Assembly: GCF_000227465.1 (NCBI RefSeq)
Contig: NC_016047.1
Location: 2,646,857-2,710,856 of the forward strand
Direction: 5' to 3'
Length of the DNA: 64,000 bases
Source: Bacillus spizizenii TU-B-10
GTDB lineage: Bacteria > Bacillota > Bacilli > Bacillales > Bacillaceae
Made by a program: the position numbers and the translations under genes. The notes below the pieces were generated by a model. The model was given only the letters and a program-made list of their open reading frames with translations. It did no database searches and had not been told where the DNA came from. Shown in pieces: positions 7,860-16,327 of this stretch; position 1 is the first letter of the stretch, and each line of letters opens with the position of its first letter.

Positions 7860-8300
7860 TTAATTAATTTTAACCTCTAACGACTGAAAAACACTCACAT
7901 TTCGCTAATGCCAATTCGACTAAAAGTAACTCGAATAAAGAAACAATCCGATTTTCATTTAAATCGACTTGTTTAATCAATTACTTTTAAAATTAGCACA
8001 AGACAGTTCATCCGCTCAGCAACTATTTCTAATACGTTGCACAGCATGCATTTCTCCGCTGCATGGATATTAAATTGAGTTTCATTTGCATAAGAACAAT
8101 TTGCAGGTACTGGTTCCCTATGTTTCATGCCGGATGTGACTCGAATTACTCAGAATTCTGCAGAATATCTATGCTAATCTTCCGCAGCGGCTGCATCTGC
8201 TTTGGTTGCATGAACTGTACCAAATGGATGGTTTGGAGGAGCATAAATTGAGTATAGTTTTAACGACGTATTACTGTATTAATCACATTTTTCTGAAAAT
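7860..8300 (-). other. decayed intergenic DNA, coding remnants not identifiable
   Basis: No intact gene. Minus-strand fragments in several frames look protein-like, for example APPNHPFGTVHATKADAAAA and ANETQFNIHAAEKCMLC, but none exceeds 50 residues and I cannot assign them. It lies between the persulfide operon and the acyltransferase and permease remnants and may be part of the same decayed block. Confidence 0.35.
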
Positions 8301-8402
8301 GCAGGAAATCTTTATATATTATTTAATATAAAATTTTACATTCAACACTAGCATGCATTCGAAGAGTAAGCCTTTCATTTACCAATGCTATTTGTATTTT
8401 AT

Positions 8403-8625
8403 TTAGCTGAAAGTTCACCCTCTGTTACCCATTTATAATTTTCCACTTGTTTTCCAATAATTGTCGAAGTGACCGACAACCTTAGAGATCTAATCGGAAG
8501 GGATTCATTTGTAAAATTTCTGTTGCTTTTGCAATCAGCTTATCCACAATATCATTCTCAGGTTTCTGCTGAAGCACACCTGGGAATTGCGTTACTTGGC
8601 TCGGAAATAAGAATGTCATCTTCAT
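8403..8625 (-). pseudogene. remnant of a FabD/MdcH-type acyltransferase
   Basis: The minus-strand frame starts MKMTFLFPSQVTQFPGVLQQ, which closely resembles the start of malonyl transferases (family motif FLFPGQGSQ..GM), with GQGSQ degraded to SQVTQ. After about 45 residues the frame breaks and a short C-terminal-like tail follows. The body, including the GHSxGE catalytic serine, is missing. MdcH (malonate decarboxylase) is the better match because of the LP-like text after GVL, but this is tentative. Confidence 0.4.
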
Positions 8626-8889
8626 ATGATTACCTTCAATTTTATTCGTCTGTAATTGGCGGACTTTTGTATAAAAACGTAATAAATTGTAGATATATTA
8701 TTTTATTCTCACCCAGACAATGTTTAAAAATATAAGTAATCTATCATATCTAACGATACATGAGCAGATGATGATAGCTACGAAAAAGCTCCCTATCACA
8801 AGCCATCGTTTAGAAAAACGATTTATCATTAAAGTAAAGAGCTTGGAATGAAGCTTTCGCAACAAATTCTGAACTTACATAGAAATAAG

Positions 8890-9661
8890 CAATGGTGCTC
8901 GAGTACGATTTAAGCATGATCCCAATCCAAAATCTCCAAACCGGTCACAAGAATCAATACCGAAAGAATTCATGCAGAACTTTGATATTCAATTGTTTAA
9001 TTAACATTGTTCCGATCGGTGCGGCCACCATGCTGGTGACTACCATGATGAGAGAGGGGCTAGCCAGAATATTACGTCACCAGTCAACATTTTCCCGATG
9101 ACCATCCAATTGAAGAAATGAAAGTAATGGCAGTGAAGAAGACGATGGTGATATCAATTGGTACCAAGATAAACACGCCCGCAGCTCTAACGGTTCCAGG
9201 GCGATTTCCAACAATCAATTCGGATAACACCGCTGTTGTTTTATAGAATGTTACACTGGTCAATTCCCGATAACTGGTTCCACTTAGATGAACATCATGA
9301 TCTCAGCAATAGTGGCCAAGATGACATAAACGACATTGATGGCATCCGCCGAGAGAATTTGCCACCATATCCTCCAACAGAATCCCGTTAATGATCGTGC
9401 TCCCTATGTACAACATCAACTAAAAATGGATGCAGAAAAAGCTTGAATTAAAATGATCCCAAATACATCGTACTGCAATCCACGTGCTAGTGGAATGTAC
9501 ACAAGCATAGGGTAATTGATGTTCGATCCCCCGATTCCGAAGAGACCGGATATATACGATCCTATGAAACAGATCAAAAACAAGTGATAATAAAGCTTAC
9601 TGTTATATGCTCCCCTTCCACTCACAAGGTAGTTAGAAATAAAAAAGTCGATGCCCTCCAC
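8890..9661 (-). pseudogene. broken TauE/SafE-family permease
   Basis: The minus strand from 9661 encodes the family's first glycine motif (SGLFGIGGSNINYPMLVYIP) and stops at 9416. Further pieces in other frames follow, and near 8940-9030 a C-terminal segment like LNIKVLHEFFRY, matching the VNAKVLQGIL ending of the intact paralogue at 14565. Several frameshifts and small deletions separate them. It is a third permease copy of the kind found in both sulfide loci. Confidence 0.7.
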
Positions 9662-9707
9662 TTGTGTTGAGAAGACAACTTGAATAGAGACAAGGGATTG
9701 AACCTTG

Positions 9708-11120
9708 TCACACTATTGCAAGACCGTCTTTCTGCCACTGGACAATGCCGCCGCTCAAACTCAGTACTTGTTTGAACCCGCCGTTAGCTTGCAGGATGCT
9801 AGCCCCAATGGCAGATCGGGCTCCGGAACGGCATTGCACAAGGATCGGATAGTCTCTTTTAATTTCATCCAGCCGTTCTTGGAGCGTTCCCAGCATGATG
9901 TGTTGCGCATTCGGAATGTGACCTTCCTGCCACTCAGTCAGATTGCGGACATCAAGTACGTGCACGAACCCGTCTTCCACCAATTTAGCAATATCCAATG
10001 GTGCTATTTCCGTGTACGATTCAAGTGTAAAAGTGCCGCTTGCCAAGATTTTGTCACTGTCCATAAACCCTGCCACATTATCAATACCTACAGAGCGCAG
10101 CGCTTCCAGGAATTCGTTCACTTCATCCGGATTCGTTATGAAGTACACAGGTCGATTGTAGTCGATGAGCCAGCCTGCCCAGTTCGTAAACGACTTGTTA
10201 AATGGAATGTTGATTGTGCCTTTGAGATGCCCTTTTGCAAATTCTTGGAAGGGACGGGTATCTACAATTTGTTCGCTATCCAGCAATCTTTTCACTTGTT
10301 CCATTGAAGCTATCTCTGGCGCAACAGGTAAATCTTTAAGCAATGCAGGGCCTTCTTTATTAACTTGTTTCATCACGGAGAAATAGTTTGGCGGTTCTGG
10401 TTGCCCTTCAAGCAAGGCTTTTACAAAATCTTCTTCGTTGGTGTATGCCATTGACCAGTTAAATAGCTTTTCGTAACCAACAGTGGAAGAAGGAATCGCC
10501 CCCAATGCCTTACCACAAGCGCTTCCCGCACCATGAGCCGGCCAGACCTGCAGATAATCTGGCAGTTGTTTGAACTTCAAGAGGGACTTGAACATGGCTC
10601 TTGCGCCACAATCTGCCGTTCCCTTGATGCCAGCCGCTTTTTCCAGCAAGTCGGGTCTGCCGATGTCGCCTACAAAGACGAAATCCCCCGTAAAGATACC
10701 AATTGGACGATCCGCATTTCCTCCGCGGTCCGTCAAGAGGAAAGAAATGCTTTCCGGGGTATGGCCGGGGGTATGCATCACCTCAAACATCAGGTTTCCG
10801 ATGGAAAAGCGATCGCCGTCTTTCACAAGTTGATGTTTCAATTCATCTACATATTGATATTTCCAATCTGCGCCGCCTTCATCGGAAAGATACAGCTTCG
10901 CTTGGTGTGTCACGCCGAGTTCGCGGGCACCGGAAACAAAATCGGCGTGAATATGGGTTTCTGCGGCCGCCGCGATGTGTAGTCCTTCTTCTTTGGCTAC
11001 TTGTAAATATGGGTTTAGATTGCGGCCGGGGTCAATCACAATCGCTTCCCCTGTTTTTTGGCAGCCGACCAGATAGGATGCATGGGCCAGCTTTTCATCG
11101 TAAAAGTAGCGCAACAACAT
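9708..11120 (-). CDS. CstB-like persulfide dioxygenase with two rhodanese domains
   Basis: 470 residues in three parts. A metallo-beta-lactamase domain (1-250) has ETHIHADF (His56, His58, Asp60), TPGH (His120), GD (Asp146) and PAHG as non-haem iron ligands. A first rhodanese-like domain (270-360) has no catalytic Cys (ITNPDEVNEF). A second rhodanese domain (370-470) has active loop CRSGARSAIG, Cys430. This is the architecture of Staphylococcus CstB, which oxidises thiol persulfides to thiosulfate. ATG 11120 follows GAGGAGG by eight bases. It is co-directional with the sulfide:quinone oxidoreductase 66 bp upstream, so the pair should convert sulfide to persulfide and then to thiosulfate. Confidence 0.88.
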   Translation of the reverse strand: MLLRYFYDEKLAHASYLVGCQKTGEAIVIDPGRNLNPYLQVAKEEGLHIAAAAETHIHADFVSGARELGVTHQAKLYLSDEGGADWKYQYVDELKHQLVKDGDRFSIGNLMFEVMHTPGHTPESISFLLTDRGGNADRPIGIFTGDFVFVGDIGRPDLLEKAAGIKGTADCGARAMFKSLLKFKQLPDYLQVWPAHGAGSACGKALGAIPSSTVGYEKLFNWSMAYTNEEDFVKALLEGQPEPPNYFSVMKQVNKEGPALLKDLPVAPEIASMEQVKRLLDSEQIVDTRPFQEFAKGHLKGTINIPFNKSFTNWAGWLIDYNRPVYFITNPDEVNEFLEALRSVGIDNVAGFMDSDKILASGTFTLESYTEIAPLDIAKLVEDGFVHVLDVRNLTEWQEGHIPNAQHIMLGTLQERLDEIKRDYPILVQCRSGARSAIGASILQANGGFKQVLSLSGGIVQWQKDGLAIV

Positions 11121-11186
11121 ATTGGATTCCTCCTCTTGGATCATCAATTATTTTTTTCTGCATGGCTGTTTACACTTTGTCCTCCC

Positions 11187-12386
11187 TTACATCAGTCCTT
11201 TCAACATGCCATTCCAATACATGATGGGAAGCAATCTTCTTTTTAACAGGTACATGCTGAATCGTTCTTTGGACTGATCAAATGGAAACGTTTCTTGCGG
11301 CACCTTGTGATAGTTAAACTCGGCCAGCACGAGTTTGTTGTATCCTGTAACCAGCGGGCAAGAGGTATATCCATCGTACTTTGCATCTAATGAAGATCCC
11401 TTTATCATAGACATCAGATTTTGCACCACAACCGGAGCCTGTTTACGAATTGCCGCCCCTGTTTTGGACGTCGGCAGGTTGGCACAGTCACCAATTCCGA
11501 AAACATTGGCAAACTTTTTGTGTTGCAGAGTGTACGGATCAACATCCACCCATCCGCCGGCATCCGCCAATGTACTTTCTTTTATAAATGCAGGCGCTTT
11601 CATCGGTGGAGTCACATGAAGAAGATCGTATGTTAATACCTCCTGTTCCTTGGTCTCCAGATTCTCGAACAAAGCTTCTTTTGAATCCGGCCGAATTTCG
11701 ATCAGGTTTCGTTTGTACATCGTTTGAATGCTCTTGCGCTGGACAACTTTTTCGAGCGCATTAGCGTATTTCGTGACATCAAAAATGGTTGATTTCGCCG
11801 AGGCAAAAATAATTTCGGATTGATTGCGAACATTCGACTTGCGGAAATAATCGTCTGCTAAGTACATAATTTTTTGCGGAGCTCCTCCGCATTTTACAGG
11901 AGAATTCGGGTGAGTAAAAATAGCGGTTCCGCCTTTAAAGTTGCGGATGTTTTCCCAAGTGCTATCTACCGTTTGGTACGAGTAGTTGCTACAAACCCCG
12001 TTTTTTCCGATCGTACCTTTCAAGCCTTTGATCCCGTCCCAATTGATTTGCAAACCGGCTGCTGCAACGAGATAATCATAGGAAACGATCGTTCCTTGTT
12101 TTGTAAGAAGTATGTTCTGATTCGGTCGAAACTCTGTTACAGCATCGCCAATCAAGTCGACACCAGCGGGAATTAAGGTAGCCAGATCTCGTTCAGACTC
12201 TTCCTTCTTCGCTGCGCCGCCTCCAACTAATGTCCACAAAGGCTGGTAGTAGTGCTTTGTTTGCGGGTCAATGATGGCAATTTGTCCTTTGAGTTTTTTA
12301 GAAATCCGGACGAGACGGGCGGCGACAGAGATGCCAGCAGTCCCAGCTCCTACAATGACAATGGAATAACGAGCGTGTTTTGACAT
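11187..12386 (-). CDS. sulfide:quinone oxidoreductase
   Basis: 399-residue FAD-dependent disulfide-oxidoreductase-type protein: N-terminal dinucleotide fold VGAGTAG near 13, second nucleotide motif FGIGDCANLP near 297, and two redox cysteines, Cys166 (SPVKCGGAPQK) and Cys343 (YTSCPLVTG), as in type II SQR. It oxidises sulfide at the membrane, passing electrons to menaquinone and sulfur to a thiol acceptor. The C-terminus has amphipathic, hydrophobic character (YLLKRRLLPIMYWNGML) suitable for membrane binding. ATG 12386 follows AAGGTGG by six bases. A GC-rich palindrome at 12476 lies in its upstream region. Confidence 0.88.
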   Translation of the reverse strand: MSKHARYSIVIVGAGTAGISVAARLVRISKKLKGQIAIIDPQTKHYYQPLWTLVGGGAAKKEESERDLATLIPAGVDLIGDAVTEFRPNQNILLTKQGTIVSYDYLVAAAGLQINWDGIKGLKGTIGKNGVCSNYSYQTVDSTWENIRNFKGGTAIFTHPNSPVKCGGAPQKIMYLADDYFRKSNVRNQSEIIFASAKSTIFDVTKYANALEKVVQRKSIQTMYKRNLIEIRPDSKEALFENLETKEQEVLTYDLLHVTPPMKAPAFIKESTLADAGGWVDVDPYTLQHKKFANVFGIGDCANLPTSKTGAAIRKQAPVVVQNLMSMIKGSSLDAKYDGYTSCPLVTGYNKLVLAEFNYHKVPQETFPFDQSKERFSMYLLKRRLLPIMYWNGMLKGLM

Positions 12387-12475
12387 AGTCAACCACCTTT
12401 TGTTTTTAAAGTTGATGTTTTTCTTAAAGATGCGTCTCTGTTTTTTAAGTTAACATCAATCTTCCTTTATCTATA

Positions 12476-12491
12476 TAGGGGAACTCCCCTA
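12476..12491. promoter_or_regulatory. GC-rich palindrome upstream of the SQR gene, candidate response-regulator site
   Basis: TAGGGG-AACT-CCCCTA, a perfect dyad about 90 bp upstream of the SQR start and 44 bp beyond the response-regulator stop. NarL/NreC-type regulators bind TAGGG...CCCTA palindromes, so this is a reasonable target for the neighbouring LuxR-type regulator. It could alternatively be a weak terminator stem. Confidence 0.45.
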
Positions 12492-12534
12492 CTTTCATGT
12501 GAGCCTCGTCTTGATAAGTTTAAGGAGCAGTATG

Positions 12535-13179
12535 TTAGAGCGTCAGGTCGAGATATTTATTTTTGATCGCATATTGAATCAATTCGTGTTTCGAGTCCAG
12601 TTCTAATTTCTGCATCATATTCGTTTTATGGTTTTCGACGGTTTTGACGCTGATTGAGAGTTTATTGGCAATCTCCTTATTGGCATAACCCAGCACAATG
12701 AATCTGAGAATCTCCTTTTCCCGAACAGTTAGAACAGAAGGTGGCTTTTTAGACTCTGAATTCAGCCATTGATCAATGATGTCTTGCGATACACATGTCT
12801 TGTAAAAGAGATTGCCCCTGTACACTTCGACAATCGCTTGATAAAGCAACTGATAATGACTGTTTTTCAAGACATATCCATGGGCACCCGCCTCTATCGC
12901 TTTTTGGACAAAAATTTCCTCGTCATGCATTGTCAAAATCACGATTTTAACAGATGGGTTCAACTTTCGAATCTCACTGCTCGCTGTGAATCCGTCCAGC
13001 CCGTTCGGCATCGACAAATCCATCAGCACGACATCAGGTTTCAATTGTGCAGTGCTAAGAACGGCTTCGTTGCCATTATTCCTTTCTCCCGCAATTTCGA
13101 TTTCAGAAAAACCTTCCAAAAGTACACGGATGCCCTTGCGAATCATCATGTGGTCATCGACCAGCAATACCCTGATCAC
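12535..13179 (-). CDS. NarL/LuxR-type response regulator
   Basis: 214 residues: receiver domain 1-120 with acidic pair Asp8-Asp9, phospho-acceptor Asp54 (VVLMDLSMP) and Lys105, then a LuxR-type helix-turn-helix at about 150-205 (LTVREKEILRFIVLGYANKE). It starts inside the end of the histidine kinase gene (26-bp overlap), so the two are translated together. Located between the kinase and the SQR gene on one strand, it very probably controls the sulfide-oxidation genes (inference). The family resembles NreC/LiaR-type regulators. Confidence 0.85.
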   Translation of the reverse strand: MIRVLLVDDHMMIRKGIRVLLEGFSEIEIAGERNNGNEAVLSTAQLKPDVVLMDLSMPNGLDGFTASSEIRKLNPSVKIVILTMHDEEIFVQKAIEAGAHGYVLKNSHYQLLYQAIVEVYRGNLFYKTCVSQDIIDQWLNSESKKPPSVLTVREKEILRFIVLGYANKEIANKLSISVKTVENHKTNMMQKLELDSKHELIQYAIKNKYLDLTL

Positions 13180-14245
13180 TCTCCTCCCCCTCCTTATACT
13201 GTACTTTCACTTTAATCGTCGTACCTCTCTGAAGTACGGAATGAATACGAAGACTTCCTTCCATCTGATCGACTCTCTCTCTCATATGTTTGAATCCAAG
13301 ACCTTCCTCTGGCAGCCCGCGTTCAAAACCGAGACCATTGTCCTGAATTATCAAAACGAGATCGCCATCTTCTTTGTACAGTATGACTTCAATAAGTAAT
13401 GCCTGCGAATATTTCAGGGCATTATGCAACGCCTCCTGAATGATGCGGTACAAATTGATTTCCAAAATCGGCAGCAAACGATTGTTGACATTACTTGAGG
13501 CAAACGTAATAGAAACATCCTGATGAGCCTTGTTCAATCTGGAAACAAGGTGCTTGACAGCAGGGATCAGCCCCAATTGATCGAGACTGTGCGGGCGCAG
13601 CTGGAGAGAGTAGAGCTTGACATCTTGGATTGCTTTTTCCAGTTCATCGATAATTTCCTGCATGTACTTTTTAAATGTTTCTTCTTGCTTCATACGCGAT
13701 TGAATCGCTTGAATGCCTACTGAAACCGAATATAGCGATTGCCCTACACCATCGTGCAGTTCCTGAGCCAGCCGCTTGTGTTCGTTTTCCTGGGCTGCTA
13801 ACGTTTTTTGCAGAACTAGCTTGGAGATTCTAGCTTCCTCTTCCTTTTTCTTCATCGTTAAATCTTTCAGGACCAAAAGAACTTCCATTTGATCGCCGTT
13901 TTCTGAAATAACAGCAGTACTCATCTCCATGTCGACGAATCGTCCCTCATAGGTGGGCATCGAGGAAAGAAAATAAGGAATTTCCCGCTTGGCCAGCAAA
14001 TAACAACGCTCTTCTCTCGCTTCCAACTTTCTCATTTGGCAGTAGGAACAGTAGGGAACCTTTTCCCCTAATTTCCATCCCGTCATCTTCTCTGCGGATG
14101 GATTCATCACCAGAATTCTACGTTCCTGATCCATTATGATGATTCCATCCTGCAAATGATCGAAGATCTGCCTTAAATAGCCGCTTTCCATTGACTTTCC
14201 TTCTTCTTTATACCGTTCAAAGAAATTCGGGTTTTGACACATCAT
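13154..14245 (-). CDS. cytosolic PAS histidine kinase with a cysteine cluster (HisKA_3 type)
   Basis: 363 residues, no membrane segment. PAS domain at about 20-130 (DHLQDGIIIMDQERRILVMN) carrying Cys66-x2-Cys69-x11-Cys81 (PYCSYCQMRK...RCYL). The dimerisation helix has ELHDGVGQS, His164, and the ATPase domain has DNGLGF and GLGFKHMRERV. The cysteine cluster in the PAS domain recalls the Fe-S oxygen sensor NreB, although only three cysteines are seen here; persulfide or sulfide sensing is an attractive alternative given the neighbours. ATG 14245 or 14242 follows GAGGG. Confidence 0.85.
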   Translation of the reverse strand: MMCQNPNFFERYKEEGKSMESGYLRQIFDHLQDGIIIMDQERRILVMNPSAEKMTGWKLGEKVPYCSYCQMRKLEAREERCYLLAKREIPYFLSSMPTYEGRFVDMEMSTAVISENGDQMEVLLVLKDLTMKKKEEEARISKLVLQKTLAAQENEHKRLAQELHDGVGQSLYSVSVGIQAIQSRMKQEETFKKYMQEIIDELEKAIQDVKLYSLQLRPHSLDQLGLIPAVKHLVSRLNKAHQDVSITFASSNVNNRLLPILEINLYRIIQEALHNALKYSQALLIEVILYKEDGDLVLIIQDNGLGFERGLPEEGLGFKHMRERVDQMEGSLRIHSVLQRGTTIKVKVQYKEGEESDQGIAGR

Positions 14246-14263
14246 GGACCCTCCCTCAGCTAT

Positions 14264-14483
14264 CTATTCCTCGTACAATTGACAGACTCTTTTTAACTTC
14301 TGTTCAAGCTGAACAAAACGTGCTTCTCTTAGAGATTCGGTTCCCTCAATAAATAAAAGAAGCAAAGGAACTGTGAAGACCGAAAACCTGCCTGCAACCT
14401 TCCATCACTTTGTCAGCATTACATGTCCTAATTTGATCTATTGACACCATTGAAGTCAGCTCTGTAGCCCTTCTTTCGTCCAC
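14264..14483 (-). pseudogene. thioredoxin-like gene with internal deletion and frameshift
   Basis: After a GGAGGG ribosome binding site a GTG (14483) opens a frame reading ...LTSMVSIDQIRTCNADKVM. The frame then shifts, and the other frame gives FSVFTVPLLLLFIEGTESLR, ending QLYEE with a stop at 14264. The second part is the classic cis-Pro strand of thioredoxins (V.TVPTLLLF..G). The WC..C active site and the middle of the fold are missing. It sits directly upstream of the kinase gene and probably was part of this operon. Confidence 0.6.
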
Positions 14484-14564
14484 TCCCTCCTTCAAATGAA
14501 ATTTTCTCTGATCTGCCTATGTTACGCTTTCATTTAAAAAAGATTTTCTCTTAAACCTTAATTA

Positions 14565-15344
14565 TTAATTAAAGATATCAAACCAAGTTTTCACTGTTGT
14601 AATCATAATAACGAATATCAAAATACCTTGAAGAACTTTAGCATTCACTTTCTTGCCAATGAAAACACCTAGCGGGGCTGCAATTAGACTGGCAGCCATT
14701 ACAACCAAAGCCGGCATCATAGGCACCTGTCCAATGACGAGCTTTGTAGCTGTTGTTCCAATCGATGAAATAAATGTAACTGCGAGTGATGTTGCAATTG
14801 TGATTCGTGCAGGTATTTTTAAAATGACTAACATGAGCGGAATAAGTAGAAAAGCTCCGCCCGCACCGACTATACCTGAAGCCAAACCGACAACAAAAGT
14901 CATGATTGAGGTTAATATCTTTGGAAAGCGAATGTGATCACTTTGATTACCTTCTGTTCCTGTCTTTGGAATAAACATGATTATGGCAGCGACGATCGCC
15001 AATATTCCGTAAACTAGGTTTATGACATCTTCGGAGAAAAAATGTGACCCATAACCACCGATTAGACTTCCAAGCAAAATACTAAACCCCATGTTGAAGA
15101 TAAGTTCTTTATTTAAGTAACCGCCTTTCCGGTAAGCCCACACACCGGAAAATGCAGCAACAAAAACCTGGACTGCCACTATACCTGAAACCTGGTGAGC
15201 GTTAAAACCTTCAAACCCCAATAAAACAGGTATGTATAACAACAAAGGGTAATTTATAATTGCCCCACCGACACCAAGCATTCCGGACATAAAAGAGCCA
15301 ACTGATCCGATTAAAAATAGTAGAAGAATAAAAGATATGTCCAC
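14565..15344 (-). CDS. TauE/SafE-family membrane permease
   Basis: 259 residues, about eight hydrophobic helices, motifs SGMLGVGGAIINYPLLLYIP near 20 and SGIVGAGGAFLLIP near 160. It is a close paralogue of the YrkJ-type permease at 2774. As part of the second sulfide-oxidation locus it would export thiosulfate or sulfite made by the dioxygenase (inference; the family also imports sulfur compounds). GGAGG ribosome binding site ten bases before ATG. A decayed tusA lies upstream on the same strand. Confidence 0.85.
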   Translation of the reverse strand: MDISFILLLFLIGSVGSFMSGMLGVGGAIINYPLLLYIPVLLGFEGFNAHQVSGIVAVQVFVAAFSGVWAYRKGGYLNKELIFNMGFSILLGSLIGGYGSHFFSEDVINLVYGILAIVAAIIMFIPKTGTEGNQSDHIRFPKILTSIMTFVVGLASGIVGAGGAFLLIPLMLVILKIPARITIATSLAVTFISSIGTTATKLVIGQVPMMPALVVMAASLIAAPLGVFIGKKVNAKVLQGILIFVIMITTVKTWFDIFN

Positions 15345-15367
15345 TACCTTTCCTCCTTTCCATCAAT

Positions 15368-15393
15368 AAAAGGGGGATTAGCCCCCCCCTTTA
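15368..15393 (-). terminator. hairpin between decayed tusA and permease gene
   Basis: AAAGGGGG / CCCCCTTT stem with extra C residues in the loop; followed on the minus strand by TTTTATT. May attenuate read-through into the permease gene. Confidence 0.45.
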
Positions 15394-15405
15394 TCACAAT
15401 TAACC

Positions 15406-15490
15406 TTATTTAATCCAAAACTATAATACACCATCTTCTTCTGTATCTTGAAGCAACTCATGACCGCCTGACCTTAATATCTGAGGGTGG
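15406..15490 (-). pseudogene. 3' remnant of a tusA-like gene
   Basis: Minus-strand text RSGGHELLQDTEEDGVL, an in-frame TAG, then FWIK and a stop. It matches the C-terminus of TusA proteins such as the intact one at 3612 ([20 protein letters not shown]). The CPMP-containing N-terminal part is gone. The second sulfide locus has therefore lost its own TusA. Confidence 0.65.
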
Positions 15491-15713
15491 GGAGCATAAA
15501 ATGTTCCAATTCCTTTTTTAATACTGGTTATTTATCAAAAACATTATTTAGTAAGGTTTTCCCTATGAACCTCAATATTGACATCAACTTTTTTCAATAA
15601 ATTTCCTAGAGTGCATCCTCACAATGATTTGCTGGTTGAATTTCTGGTAGGCTTAAATAAACATATAAGCTACAATTGCCGATTGTTGTTAATAAATAGT
15701 GCAAAAATTTATC

Positions 15714-15747
15714 TAAAAAACATACCATACGATGTTGGTATGTTTTT
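15714..15747. terminator. hairpin with T-run in a gene-poor stretch
   Basis: AAAACATACCA / TGGTATGTTTTTTT, 8-nt loop. Lies in about 380 bp (15490-15866) without a recognisable gene; which transcript it ends is unclear. Confidence 0.5.
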
Positions 15748-15802
15748 TTCAGTCTTATTTAGAATTGGGGAGGAGCTATCCTCATAACAATCGTTTCATG
15801 AA

Positions 15803-15834
15803 AAAAGAGATCATGATTGCTTGATCTCTTTAGT
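15803..15834 (-). terminator. terminator of the SnoaL/lactamase-fold pair
   Basis: AAAGAGATCA / TGATCTCTTT stem followed on the minus strand by a T-run, 33 bp beyond the stop at 15867. Confidence 0.7.
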
Positions 15835-15866
15835 AAAATGGTTTGCATATTTCTCCACCTAACTTT

Positions 15867-16280
15867 TTAAGCATTAACGCCAAGCTGACGGAGAATATCA
15901 TGCATATCCACATGGGATCTCTGTTCAATAATTTTACCGTCTTTAATACGCAAGAGAATCATGAGAGAAAATTTAACAGAGTTTCCCGTTGCAGGAACGC
16001 CAGCAAATGGAGTTCCTGTATGCTTACCTTCAAAAATAAAATAAACTGATACAAGATCGTCTTCAGCGACCATCGCTTCAATTGGCATTTTAAAACCTGG
16101 GAAAGCATCAAAGTTTTTCTTTTCAGACTCAATTAAACCTTCTACACCCGGAAATGGTGTATCCAATTGTGGATAGAATACAAAGTCTTTATGGCAAAAG
16201 TCTTTTAAGGCATCGTAATTTTCTTGTTCAATTGTTTCAAAGAAACGACGGACTAATTCTTTATTGCTTTCAACGGTCAT
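15867..16280 (-). CDS. SnoaL-like (NTF2-fold) protein
   Basis: 137 residues of the SnoaL/ketosteroid-isomerase-like fold: NKELVRRFFETIEQENYDAL at the N-terminus, FVFYPQLDTPFPGVEGL in the pocket region and KIIEQRSHVDMHDILRQLG at the end. Such proteins are small-molecule isomerases or hydrolases or act in unknown detoxification. It follows the lactamase-fold gene by 47 bp on the same strand and ends at a terminator, so the two form an operon. Substrate unknown. Confidence 0.75.
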   Translation of the reverse strand: MTVESNKELVRRFFETIEQENYDALKDFCHKDFVFYPQLDTPFPGVEGLIESEKKNFDAFPGFKMPIEAMVAEDDLVSVYFIFEGKHTGTPFAGVPATGNSVKFSLMILLRIKDGKIIEQRSHVDMHDILRQLGVNA

Positions 16281-16327
16281 AATGATGCTCCTCTCCTACA
16301 CTTTAAAATAAATCTCTCTGTTTTCAT

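Noticed and set aside
8892..9101. 69-codon plus-strand ORF
   Set aside because: Antisense to the broken TauE/SafE permease; no ribosome binding site.
9705..10307. Long plus-strand open frames (200, 149 and 173 residues) opposite the CstB-like and SQR genes
   Set aside because: They lie wholly inside genes with strong motif evidence on the minus strand, have no ribosome binding sites and unlikely composition (many Cys, His, Arg); shadows caused by higher GC in this segment.
15578..15787. 69-codon plus-strand ORF
   Set aside because: Passes through a complete terminator hairpin and has no ribosome binding site.
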